Assembly: GCA_905221605.1 (NCBI GenBank)
Contig: CAJNDS010002429.1
Span: 197,809-261,808 of the forward strand
Length of the DNA: 64,000 nt
From: Symbiodinium natans
Taxonomy: Eukaryota; Sar; Dinophyceae; Suessiales; Symbiodiniaceae
Direction: 5' to 3'
Shown: positions 33,301 to 43,281 of the stretch, piece by piece
Layout of the letters: every line of letters begins with the position of its first letter
How positions within the stretch are numbered: position 1 is the stretch's first letter
Translations under genes and position numbers: made by a program
The notes under the pieces: model-generated
Databases searched by the model: none
What the model saw: only the letters and a program-made list of their open reading frames with translations
What the model was told of the DNA's origin: nothing

Positions 33301-34486
33301 CCGCTGCCTCCGCAGCCTCCATCTCTCGGGAACTCGGATCGAGAAGCTGGCAGCATTGAAGGAGATGAAGCTCGGACAAATGATGGTCTGTCAACTGCCC
33401 CTTACAAGGAAGGTTAAGAAACAAATCTCGATTGCCACGTCAGTAGGCGCCTCGAATGCGGCTGCAGCAGCATGCTCGGGGGCCTCCTCTAATGTTTCCT
33501 ATCTCTGTCTCTGTTCATCTTGCATCTTGCACTCATCTCGCTCGCTCCCTCTTCTGCCGCTGCGTATGCTCATGTATACATGAGCATAAACGGAAGTGTC
33601 AGAATCTTTCTGGAGCTCTCCCAGCTGAAATTCCCCTCTGCCTCGGTATGCCCCCTGGTGACTGGAGGTCTGGTTTTGGTCTGCGTTTAACTGCCAGTGA
33701 GATGCTTTTTGGATGCCGTGGCTTGCATTTTGATGAATACAGTATATGTATGCAGGGTACGCAAGAGTATACGGAAACGGATTTCAAGTGCGGGGGCTGA
33801 TGGTCTATACCTCAATTTTCATAAGACACACACAAGTCCAAGGCTAGCACTTTAGCATGGCTGAAACAGGATCCGGAACGTATTTATTACGCAGACCCCC
33901 CCGCACTGCAGGGACATTTAGGGCTTAGGGGTGTTTCGGGATGTTTCGGGCCTGTCCCAGTGGTTGGCACAACCCTCGCTGGGAATTCTTTCCTTGGCAT
34001 CTACGCAGACCACACTGTCCAGACCACACTGTCCAGCCGCTTACGCCGCTTTAACGCATGCACAATCTTGTTCCATCCTTGGCTCTCAAGCACTCTTTCA
34101 AGCTGGCTTAGCGGGTTAGCCTTGCCCCTCAATCTTAGGCAGATCTCGATGAACCAGTCTGGCCTCTGCCATCCTTCGGAGCGCCAGTTTTGCTATGGCA
34201 CCTCGTGATGTTTCAGGGACCAGATGAAACAAACTCAGCTGAAAAGATGAAGCGAATTCCAGCAGACTGTGCGCCGCGTCACTTTTGTCCTCCGACCTTC
34301 CCTGCACTTCCCTGCACTTTGGGTCAGAGAGGCAGCTACTTCAGCAGCTCTAACTGTTCTAACTGCAGGCATCCGCTTTTCAAAGGGTCGAAAACAACAG
34401 TGGCAAAGGCGACACAGGGCGACACAGGCGACACAGGCGACACAGGCGACACGCAAGGCTGTCCAGCTGCACATGCACAGCCCTCC
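33301..34486. other. Mostly non-coding; weak minus-strand segment and 9-nt array
   Basis: A short minus-strand stretch at 34105-34215 (RGAIAKLALRRMAEARLVHR) looks translated but has no family. The array at 34409-34452 is a 9-nt tandem repeat. The rest has nothing I can support. Confidence 0.3.
34409..34452. repeat. 9-nt tandem array, unit GCGACACAG
   Basis: Nearly five copies, the first interrupted by one extra G. Confidence 0.95.
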
Positions 34487-36600
34487 TTACAGAAGCTGCC
34501 ATTCCTCTGCCTCGTCACCTTCATTCTCCCCTCCTGGCTCTGTCTTCAGCTCCGTGATGGGTGCAGACACCTTGAAATCTGGCCGGGTGGCAAACCACGT
34601 CGTTGCCGCCACAAAGCCGCACTCCTGTGCACCGCGGCTCAAGTCGTAGTCCGGCTGAAAAGAGCACTCGTACAAGAAGCCGTTGAAGTGCAGAACATAA
34701 AGTCGCGGCTCTGTCTTGTGGAAAGCAAGGATGGGGCCAACAATCTTCGACTGCTTGCTGCGGGTGTCGACCGCTGGCTGGCCACCGTCCATATCCGGCA
34801 GACGGAACTGTCCAAAGCTCCGCAAATCAGCGAGGTACGGGGTGAGACCCCGTACCGCTTCAGCAGCCTTTGACTGCAAAGTCTGCAAAGCAGAGAGCGT
34901 GCCGGAGAGACTGGACCGCGGTCCCTGGGGTGCTTCTTGGGGGCCGAAGGCTGGAGATGAGTTTTCCTTGTCCTTCTCAGCCTTGTCGGTGTCAACCTCT
35001 GCCGTAGAGCTGTCAAGCTTGAAGATATGCACAGTTGCAGAGGATGACCTCAAATTGGTGGTCATTGTGTGGACCGCCGGACAACCAATCCCAACGATGC
35101 CGAAATGAAACTACATTCTGACGACTATGCAAGTTACGCAAGTCCGCCCCCGAAATATTCTGGCAAGCTGCGCCATGGCGAGGAAGTTGTCATCCGATCG
35201 GAAAGCAAGACTCGAAATCACCGCAGACCTTGTACTTCTGCGCAACCTGCAGATCAAGATCAAGCAATATGCTCTGGCCTGCGACGCGCACAGCTAGCCG
35301 TCCTGGGTCTATCTCGCTCTGGACGACCCCTGGACAGGCCTGTAGAGCGCCTGGCCATCGGATGTGCGGAAGACCTTCGCAACCTTGGTTTTGAGTCAGC
35401 ATGCCCACTGAATCCCACTTACTTGTTGCCGAGGCTTGCCGCGTGCATCTAGACACAGCGAAGTTATGGAAGAGACAAAACAAGAAGAAGCCGCCGTGTC
35501 CAATTGTTCGAAGGCACGGTGCCCGATTCTGATGCTGTCGCCAGCAGCGAGCCCGAAGAATTCAAGGCCAAAGCTGCTAACCCAGACTGGTGTGCCTGAA
35601 AGGTAAGTGTTCAGCTGTTCCGGGCTGTTCCGACTGCACAAATGGAAGTCTCCTTGAAGTTTCCCCGCACTTGCCTGGAACACGTGGGTCGCCCCGGCAT
35701 CCTGGCCCACTTGGATGCGGACGGCACCTTTGTTCCTCGGATGGTCTCCCAGCACAAGATGCACCAGGACGAGAGATGAAAAAGTCGGTTCGTCTCTTCC
35801 TCCCCCCTTTGCACCCTCAGTCCAAGACTGTCCAAGCAGCTGGGCCGGGCAGCACAGAAGCCAGGGGTCGCTGGAGACAGCCACCACACAGAGACCTAGC
35901 TTGTTGGAGCCCGTGTCCTCCAGGCATGAGCTTGAGGCCAAGCATCTAGCTTGGGCTTGGTACACTAAACGCCCTGCTCCCAAGAACACAGTCCAGATGG
36001 AGAATCACTTTCAAGTGCTCGCCGGAAGTGTAGACATAGATTACATACTCACACACCATGACGATGACCTCAGCGAAGACGTCTAGGTCTAGAGCAGGCA
36101 CAGCAGCTAAGAGTCCCACAGATGCAGCTCGCAGAGGGATTCGGAGAGCTGCCGAGGCTCGTCTTTGTGAAGGCATACGCCTTTCACTTCGTTGCGACAT
36201 CGGAGCTCGGCTATGACTTTCTGCTTGCGCTCATCCCAGATCTGAACCTGGCGGGAGAGGCACCAAAAACAACACAGCGCGTGCCTTGCAGAAGGCATCC
36301 TAATGTTGGCCATCTTGCATTTGCATGATTTGCATGCTTGCTTGCCTTGTTCATGCAGCCCGGGGCTGGCTCGCCCTGTGGCTCGAGGGTCTGGTTCACC
36401 ATCGCGAAGATGGCGGATTTAAAGAGCATCGAGATCAGCATCACCGAACTGTGCTGAAACCCAGGCGAATGTTCCCGTCTAAGCTTCTCGGAGATCGCAG
36501 ATGACTTGGCATGGTCTTCTAGGGCAAAGACCCGGAATCCCGCAGTAGTGCCACAAACAAAGCAGGAGAAGTCCTGATTGAAGGAGTACGTCAGCAAGTA
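34487..36600 (-). CDS. WIPI/Atg18 PROPPIN (autophagy beta-propeller)
   Basis: At least seven exons follow Atg18/WIPI order. About 36600-36360: LTYSFNQDFSCFVCGTTAGF. About 36260-36170: VQIWDERKQKVIAELRC. About 36090-36010: VIVMVCEYVIYVYTSGEHL. About 35930-35850: NKLGLCVVAVSSDPWLLCC. About 35740-35520: VRIQVGQDAG and LALNSSGSLLATASESG. The exon ending at 35340: KVFRTSDGQALY. The exon from 35246: LRRSTRSAVISSLAFRSDDN. The last, 35065-34487: SSSATVHIFKLDSS and YVLHFNGFLYE. PROPPINs bind PI3P through FRRG/LRRG; here the pair of arginines is kept (LRRS). The intron 35339-35247 (93 nt) has a GC donor and restores ALYRLRRST. Members act at phagophore and endosomal membranes. The first exon may extend upstream. 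Confidence 0.85.
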
Positions 36601-37436
36601 GACGTTCTCCCGGGAACCTCTTGACTAGCCAGGTGCCCGCCCCAGAGCTGTCAAATTCTTTATGGCTTCAATTTGCTTCGCACATCTTACTTTACAATGA
36701 TGAGAGAACTATGAATGGATCGCCTCCCAATCCCAGACACTGTGGTGAATCTTGAACCCTGGCATCGGGATCCCTTTCAAAAGTCTCATCAAGTGTGCTT
36801 GCCAGAAGCTCTGAGCATTAGCGACAGCTTTTCCTATCTCAGACGCTGCCTATTTACTACATTCCGAGAGTCGACAGGCGAGAAGACGGTTTAAGGGCTT
36901 GACCAAACCACACGGTTTGCATGGATGCTGATGGAAGACTTTGACACAGGTGTGTTGAGAACTTGTTGAGAACATGTTGGTCTTTGCATGAGAAGGCATC
37001 AATTCAAATTGTCAAAGAAGCACGCACATATCATTGGCTGCCTGCAAGGCTCACAGCAGCTTTTGCCGCCGCTTCCTCAGTCATAGCCTGGCAGTAAGCT
37101 CTCGCACTCGGCTCACTCGGCTCACTCGGCTCACTCGGCTCACTCGGCTCACCTCACTCACTCGCCCCTGTAAAGGGCCCTCGACTCTGCCCTCGACTCT
37201 GCCCTCGACTCCAGACCTTGAGAAATGGCCCCCGCCTTTCACACGGGGTGTGAGGGGCTACGAATTGGACTTTGTACAGAAGGAGGTTCTACGGACCTCT
37301 CTACCCACAGCTGCGACCGGAAGCCTGAAGGTTGATGCTAAGAAAACTGTAAAGTCGTTTGAAGTTCCTGCTAGAGTTGCATGAAGATGTACAGGGTGTT
37401 TGCCGGTTTGCCCAGCTCGTAGGAAATCTCGGTTCC
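36601..37436. other. Spacer; 9-nt array at 37109-37150
   Basis: No gene was recognised. A 9-nt tandem array (unit GGCTCACTC, about five copies) lies at 37109-37150, followed by CCCTCGACTCTG repeated twice. Confidence 0.45.
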
Positions 37437-37748
37437 TCAGCAGCCTTGCCCTCCCCGACCTGGTGCCATCGAGCCAGAAACGATCAGCCAAGTTGTCACG
37501 TGCAACGCGCATTGAACATCATTGAACGTCCTGGCTCCTGTCACAGATGCCCAGAAATTGCTGGGCAATGTGCGGGTGCGCCATCGGGCGTGGTCCAAGA
37601 GTGGAAGCACCACCTGCAAACACAGCACCGCAAACTGCACCAGTTCCCTGTGCACTAGACTGCAACGAGCCAGCTCAAAAGGACACTCGGTCGAATAAGC
37701 CGCAAGCGGAGCACGAGCCTTTTCGACTTGGAGCAATATACTCGACAC
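37437..37748 (-). CDS. Unassigned coding segment
   Basis: A continuous minus-strand frame with a hydrophobic middle (LVQFAVLCLQVVLPLLDHA) and normal codon character. It lies just downstream of the secreted His-rich protein and could be its next exon or a separate gene. No family was recognised. Confidence 0.3.
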   Translation of the reverse strand: MSSILLQVEKARAPLAAYSTECPFELARCSLVHRELVQFAVLCLQVVLPLLDHARWRTRTLPSNFWASVTGARTFNDVQCALHVTTWLIVSGSMAPGRGGQGC

Positions 37749-37772
37749 TTCAGTGTGAGCGGTGCTTCCCCC

Positions 37773-38222
37773 TCAGCCGAACATGCCGCCATCTTCTTCG
37801 ACATCGTTGCCGTCACCGCTTGTATGATGATGCACACCATGGCAGGCCGGCTGCACCCCCGCACAGGGGGCCTGGGAAGTCGTATATGCTACGGAGCAGT
37901 GTGCCTGGACCTTGTGCTTGTCAGGGCCATCTTCCTGCAAAGCGCTGCAGTGCTGAGAACAAGTGTTCTGACATCGGGTCATGGCTTGTTCCTCAGTGAC
38001 CTCGGCGTCCACAACATATTCGGCCTTGAGGCAATGCTCCGTGTCCCACATGCCTTCTGAGATCGAGCAGAGGCAGCCCACCGCATGACAACGCCCATGG
38101 ACATGATCGTGCACGTGGAGATGGTCGAGATGCTCAAAGTCGTCAGCAGATCCACGCACGGCATCGAGGGGGAGCAAGCAAAGGCTTCCAAGCACAAGGC
38201 AGAAAGTCCACACGACCATCAT
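37773..38222 (-). CDS. Secreted His/Cys-rich protein
   Basis: A 149-codon frame starts at ATG-ATG (38222). Residues 2-24 form a clear signal peptide (hydrophobic, then AVRGSADD). The mature part carries a histidine cluster (HLDHLHVHDHVHGRCHAVGC), about ten Cys in a spaced pattern and a second His run (HGVHHHTSGDG) before an acidic end. Metal binding in the secretory pathway or outside the cell is plausible from composition. No family was recognised. It could continue into a further exon. Confidence 0.5.
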   Translation of the reverse strand: MMVVWTFCLVLGSLCLLPLDAVRGSADDFEHLDHLHVHDHVHGRCHAVGCLCSISEGMWDTEHCLKAEYVVDAEVTEEQAMTRCQNTCSQHCSALQEDGPDKHKVQAHCSVAYTTSQAPCAGVQPACHGVHHHTSGDGNDVEEDGGMFG

Positions 38223-38395
38223 TCAAAGAACAGGCTATTTTGCAGCAAACGCATCTACAGGCTGTTAGGCTACGGCTTCGACTTGAACACAAAGAGTCAG
38301 CACATGATGCAGCGTCAGTCCAACCACTTGAGCACAGCAAGCTTTCAGGCTGCCCCAATCTGTTACTGAAATGGCGACTGCAAAAGTATCAGCCT

Positions 38396-38850
38396 ATCTG
38401 ACCGACTCCCAACTCTTGACTAACCGAAGCATTTGCCAGACCTCGACTGCCTGCTGGCATCCAGTCTCCTGCGAGAGCACCTGTCAAAAATGGAGGCGTT
38501 CGTGCGCCTCTCTGTGAAAACCCCTTCCGCCCAAGAGCAGGATGGGCAGCCTCAGTTTGCACCAGGCAGCCTGCAGCATGCCGCCGGCTGCGCCAAGTGC
38601 CTGTCGGGAAGGATTCGGTGCAACCGGGCAAAGGTGGCGAAGGTGCTTCCACAGAGACTGAAGTGAAGAAGCCCCTGCAGAGCCACAGGGCTGCACAGCA
38701 GTTTCAACGGCCTCAACAAGCCGGTAAAGAAAAGCAACTCCGAACTGTGTTTGTGGCATGGGTGCAAACTTAATCAGCGCTCGAAGGACAGCGCACTTAA
38801 CAATGTTGTCCCTAAACGAGACCTTTCTCGATTAGGTGGTGGACCTGCTG
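38396..38850 (-). CDS. Unassigned helical protein, C-terminal exons
   Basis: Strong coding character on the minus strand. About 38640-38835 encodes NIVKCAVLRALIKFAPMPQT, then FLYRLVEAVETAVQPC. About 38396-38480, after a TTTTTGACAG acceptor, encodes VLSQETGCQQAVEVWQMLRL, then VKSWESVR and a stop. Amphipathic helices suggest a HEAT/TPR-like solenoid, not proven. The 5' exons probably lie beyond the (CA)n array at 39.1-39.2 kb. Confidence 0.45.
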
Positions 38851-39130
38851 GGCCCAAAGGGTGTATCGCAGAACACAAGCAAACGCCACACGCATCAGCA
38901 GCCCATAAATTTGGGTCACCGAGTGATCACGGGATGTCATTGCCTCATCATCCTCATCGGAACAATGTGCTAGTGCCAAGTTTGGTCTCCCACTGGCGGC
39001 CCAACTCGTACAGCCAAAGCCCCTCTGCCAAGGCGCAGGGAGGCACCCCGCCTGCCGAGAGCTCGGCGGCCAGTCGGGCACTGCAGCTGACGTGGGATGG
39101 CCGGAGCTGGAGATCAGCCTCCCGAGGACA

Positions 39131-39207
<77 letters not shown>

Positions 39208-39465
39208 CACACCCTTCACAGCACGGAGCAAATCACAAGTTTTCTGAAGCGACTGTGGCCAACAATTCTTGACTGCGCCCTGCGGAGTTACAAACAAAGC
39301 TTTGCTTCCACCTCCACAGCTTCCGGGCGGCGCTGCCCCATGTCTTTGAGCCCTTTGGAGTCCTTTTTGCCTCCAAGCTCCTAAACCCTCAATGCGTCTA
39401 GGACTTCTGGGTGATCCTCTCCACTCTTGCTCTTCTATCCTGGCCATGGTGAACTCTTCCCTCCA
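38851..39465. other. Probable intron or spacer around a (CA)n array
   Basis: Apart from the dinucleotide array at 39129-39202 I see nothing that supports a gene. Confidence 0.4.
39129..39202. repeat. (CA)n microsatellite, about 37 units
   Basis: An almost perfect dinucleotide array with one TA unit near its start. It is the longest CA array in the window and creates spurious Thr-His and Val-Cys frames. Confidence 0.97.
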
Positions 39466-39822
39466 TCACTCGGACCAGCTCAACCACAAGACATCCGCAT
39501 GCTTGCCACGTCTCTTACCTGTCACAGAGCCTTTGTTGGCCACCCATAGCAGCATGAAGATGCCAAACCAAGAGCCGAAACATAAGGGAACCTTCAGGTT
39601 ATCCATGATCTGCCGGTCGTTCCAGCCATCCCCGGCAACAACGGGCACAACCTCTTTTTTCAAATGTGCCATGATCTGCCGTCGTCCCATCCTGAACCCA
39701 GTGGGCACAATTTTCAGATGTACCCGCAACTTGGCTGCATCTGCACCCGGCATGACCCCCACTCTCTGCTGCAAGCTGTCAGTCTTTGACAGCAAATGAC
39801 TGCGGCTTGAGACAGCAGGCAC
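39466..39822 (-). CDS. Unassigned protein with internal duplication and membrane segment
   Basis: A continuous minus-strand frame. Two consecutive related segments, LKIVPTGFRMGRRQIMAH and LKKEVVPVVAGDGWNDRQIM, followed by DNLKVP, point to a duplicated unit of about 22 codons. The DNA copies at about 39590-39655 and 39656-39720 share ATGATCTGCCG and GTGGGCACAA-type blocks. A hydrophobic segment follows (FGSWFGIFMLLWVA). No family was recognised and the ends are undefined. Confidence 0.4.
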   Translation of the reverse strand: MPAVSSRSHLLSKTDSLQQRVGVMPGADAAKLRVHLKIVPTGFRMGRRQIMAHLKKEVVPVVAGDGWNDRQIMDNLKVPLCFGSWFGIFMLLWVANKGSVTGKRRGKHADVLWLSWSE

Positions 39823-40066
39823 TCAATGACTTTGCAAGACTATGCTTTGAAAAAACTTGTAGAGAACGAAGCTTTACAGTAACATACTGTGACTATGCAT
39901 GCTTGTCAGGCCACGGCTGCTCAGGGCACGCACCGCGTCATTGGTTTTGGCCTTGAGGGGCAAAGGGGCCTGCGATTAGAGGCGAGAAGGAGATAGAAGG
40001 AGCTTCCGGGCTCGACCCAAAGCATCAAGGCTGTGGCCCGTTCTTTCGCCCCACTCACGGCCGACG

Positions 40067-40636
40067 CTAGAAAAGGGCACGTAAAGTTGGCGGCAAGAGG
40101 CGGTGCAAGCTCCTGCACAACGGTTTGCACCTGTTGCGCACCGCAAGTTGCCTCAAGTTGGCCTGCAGGCTATAAAGGCCACCTGCAATCGAAAACTGTT
40201 GGGAAACTTTGAAGCCTTTTTCGGCAGAAAATTCGGGGATTGAGTTTGCGGGAGACTCCCTCCCATCGGCAACAGAACCTTTCATGTACATGCTGGGAAG
40301 CACTGACACGATGGGTAGCTGCTCAGGCGACACTGGCTCAGCAAGCTGCTGGGAAGGAACTCGCGGAATTAAGCATCAAGCTGCCGTTCTTTGCAGATCT
40401 TTCTGCCTGTACAGCCTGGCCTCTCCTGAAGCGAGGAAGCACCTTCTGCTTCCACTTCTCCGAGCCAGCGCTTGGCACGTTGACGCGGGGGGGCGGTCCG
40501 AGTATCGAAAGAGGCTGCTAAGATCGGGCGCATCCAGGTCGCTCCCAGAGGTCGCCCCCATTGATCCCAATTTTAAGTAATTGTTGTTTTTCGGCAGCCC
40601 CTCCTCTCTTTCAACGCACAAGAATGAAATTCTCAA
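40067..40636 (-). CDS. Unassigned coding segments
   Basis: Minus-strand stretches at 40430-40570 (GATSGSDLDAPDLSSLFRYS) and 40170-40330 (SVLPSMYMKGSVADGRESPA, then FKVSQQFSIAGGLYSLQANL) have coding character. They probably belong to one gene with an intron between. Family unknown. Confidence 0.35.
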
Positions 40637-41271
40637 AGCCTGTGCAGGGGCTCTTCAGGCACCATGCAGCGACTCCTTGGATGATCTGCTGTGAAGGAGC
40701 TGAAAGGTGGCAAAGGTGGCAAAGGTCAAGCCCGAGCTGGCGGCTGGCATCTCCGATTCGGGCACCTCACGGGCGAACATGCTGGGACCAACGAAGCGAA
40801 GTCTTGTCTAGACTTGTCAGATGTCCATGCCATGGGCCTTGTTGCTCGCAAGCAAGCTTCCGCAACCAACACACAAGGCCGCCAACACGTGGCACCTTGT
40901 CGATGCAGAATAATGCACGCAGCTTTATACAAAGCAATGCCAAGAGCTTTGTACACGTTGTCCAACTTCCGACTTCATCGTCAAGTCAAAAGGATGAGAC
41001 GCCAAGCTTGGGCATCCGACAGTGCGCCGGCATAGAGAGGGGACCCGAGGGGAAGGAACCTCTCATGCAGCAACTGCTGAGCAGGCAGGTGAAGTCTCTC
41101 TCGGGTTGACTCGGTTTGCTCACGTTTGCTCCAAGCAGCCCTTGTAGCGACAGCGCAAGAAGCCTGGATCCAATCAAGGCACCTCAGGTGCGCTATGCCA
41201 CCAAAGCCAACGCGCCATAACAGCGGATGGGCGCGAACCAGTAGGACGATGCTGGCGTTCCAACAGTACGG
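40637..41271. other. Spacer without recognised gene
   Basis: No coding family or repeat of note on either strand. Confidence 0.3.
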
Positions 41272-41814
41272 TTAGTTTGACGTAGCTTGACGGGCCCAAT
41301 GAGCCAAGACTCCAAGCACATTGGCGGCTGTATTCAGTGCCGACATGCTCCCGGACCTTGAGCAAAAAGAGAGTCCCTTGAAGCTCTCGAAGCGGTCGCA
41401 CCCTCTCTGAATCAAGACATTCACATCTGGGGCAGAAGACCACAGGCCCTGCTGCGTGGAGGGGACGTGCCGAGTGCAGAGGCCTTGGATCGACTCTGAA
41501 CACATGTCCTGGTGCCATTGAGGGGCCGTTGAGGGGCCATTGAGGGGCACTGAGGCTGGCAGCTCGAAAGAACCGGGGCTGCACAGAAGGTGGGAGTGGA
41601 CAGCGCCTCGGCCACTGATCCTCTGGACACTCTGCACATCTCTGTGTACTCCATAGCCTATAGACGCCTGTTGCTCACAAGACACAAGCTTGACACGAGA
41701 TGAGATTGCGACGAGTACCACGTAGACCCATTTGCCGTTCGGCGCCCAAGCATAGCCGATGAATTTAAAGGCATGCACCATCATGGCGCCTCGCAGATGG
41801 TCACAGACATCCAC
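41272..41814 (-). CDS. Unassigned coding segment, possibly a beta-propeller blade
   Basis: The best part is 41730-41790, AFKFIGYAWAPNGKWVYVV, which resembles a single WD-like strand pair and ends at a possible GT donor. The open frame continues to 41272 with less convincing sequence (NVLIQRGCDRFESFKGL near 41400). Confidence 0.3.
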   Translation of the reverse strand: MDVCDHLRGAMMVHAFKFIGYAWAPNGKWVYVVLVAISSRVKLVSCEQQASIGYGVHRDVQSVQRISGRGAVHSHLLCSPGSFELPASVPLNGPSTAPQWHQDMCSESIQGLCTRHVPSTQQGLWSSAPDVNVLIQRGCDRFESFKGLSFCSRSGSMSALNTAANVLGVLAHWARQATSN

Positions 41815-41879
41815 TGACTATATGTTCTGTGCCTCTCGCCTTGCACCACCAGTGACTCACGGCCCTTTGAGATTCGGAG

Positions 41880-42010
41880 AACAACAGGAAGCACGAGAAC
41901 CTGCCACAGGTTCAAGCAACATCTTCGACCTGGAAAGCATCGATCCTGTGCGAATGTTGGACAAGCATCCCCTTCTCTACAGATACTTGAAAAGAAGGCC
42001 TGGGATGTAA
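41880..42010 (+). CDS. Possible plus-strand exon
   Basis: The plus strand encodes NIFDLESIDPVRMLDKHPLL, then YRYLKRRPGM and a stop at 42008-42010. The composition is coding-like and the opposite strand is poorer. It would be one of few plus-strand exons in the window. Confidence 0.25.
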
Positions 42011-43196
42011 TGACGGCCGCCCCCACGGCTGAAAGAAAGTGGCCTCAGCACTCATCACAGTCATCACCCAAATCCCAGGTTTGCACAAACCGAGATACCC
42101 GCCAACATCCTGTCCATCCCAGCCAAAAGCCTGCCGGAAAAGCACGATTCGGGGACCCAACAGCCGGCGCGCAAGGACACTTTCATGGCTTTGCTGTCAG
42201 AACTTTGATTCTTGACACTTGAGCATGGCATGCCCTAGTTTGAGTCCTATCTTTAGGAGTTTAGGGTTGGGTCCTACAGAGTCGCAAAAGGAGCTCATGT
42301 TTATGGTTGATAGATGGGGAGACATGGACAGAAGCACCATTCTGTTCCGGACATCTGAATCTTGCTTTTGTTGCTCTCACTCGCGGCAAAGGGTGTACAA
42401 CACTAGGACGTTGCCCTCGTGTGTTTGCCACAGTGTGATTGCGACAGGAAGCAGCGGGGGTGCCGTAGATTTCTGAACCGGGCACCAGTTTACCTGGCTC
42501 ATTTTGTACTTCGCTTTTTCTCAGAAACCGGAGCAAGCGACACATGCCTCGTGTCGGGCCCGCGGGAACGGGTTTGAGATTGGTTGGCGCAGCGCTGTAT
42601 TTGCGCAGTGTGCGGAACAGCCATGCATGTAACACACGAACCGCATGGCACATTTTCTTGGGAAGGCGATTCGAAGTTGCGACGGCTCCCTAAGCCTCAA
42701 AAACGTGATGGGAATTGCAAACCCGATGACCCTGCAGCCCGTTTTTGCTTCTGATTTTCGCCTGTCCAGTCTTCCGAGTTGAGTGAATTGCCTGGGATTC
42801 CTGAGCGTGGTTCCTGAATGCGCGGCCTCGTTTCTGCATTCCGCTTGTGGTGTTGCTTCTTTTTTTTCCCGGAACTCCCGCTGATGATTTGCAACACGTA
42901 TAACACGCGTCATCGAGCCTCCTTGAGCCAGAGGACGTTGACAGTCCCATACAGCGCCATGCCTAAACTGAACAGTCCTGACAGACAAAGGAAATACAAA
43001 ACCCACCGAGTTTTGGGAGCACCTCTGTCCCTAAGCGAGTCCCGATGCAGCCGCATACCAGCGGAGCGATGGAGTTCGGGATAACAAGCGATACACCTTA
43101 GAAATCGATTACATGAATGTTGCATAAAGACACTGTTTTGAATCTGTTTTAACACCATGCTTTTAACGATCTGGCTCCCATTTTTGCTTTGAACAG
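42011..43196. other. Spacer without recognised gene
   Basis: Frames are short on both strands and no motif was recognised. It probably contains introns of the plus-strand exon that follows. Confidence 0.3.
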
Positions 43197-43281
43197 GGCC
43201 GAGATGCGCCAGCAGCTGGAAGCATCACTGCTGACTCTTTCGGAGCTCTCCGTGAAGGTGGCAAATATTCCTGAGAGCTCA
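43197..43281 (+). CDS. Plus-strand internal exon (unassigned)
   Basis: An acceptor-like TTTGCTTTGAACAG precedes codons for AEMRQQLEASLLTLSELSVK, then VANIPESS, and the exon ends at a canonical donor (TCAG|GTAGGT). The sequence is a helical, coiled-coil-like segment. Neighbouring exons were not found. Confidence 0.4.

Noticed and set aside
32849-33583. Plus-strand 244-codon frame
   Set aside because: Antisense to the acidic minus-strand segment; Ser-rich composition is the expected shadow of Glu/Ser codons on the other strand.
33921-33960. TTTAGGG-like strings, also at 13758, 42255 and 51940, as relict telomere
   Set aside because: Single degenerate units, not arrays; expected by chance.
38812-39447. 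Minus-strand 211-codon frame with a Val-Cys run
   Set aside because: Kept open by the (CA)n array; flanks do not resemble protein.
41357-41368. Spliced-leader-like TTTTTGCTCAAG (11 of 12) on the minus strand
   Set aside because: About 0.3 such matches are expected by chance and no gene start follows clearly.
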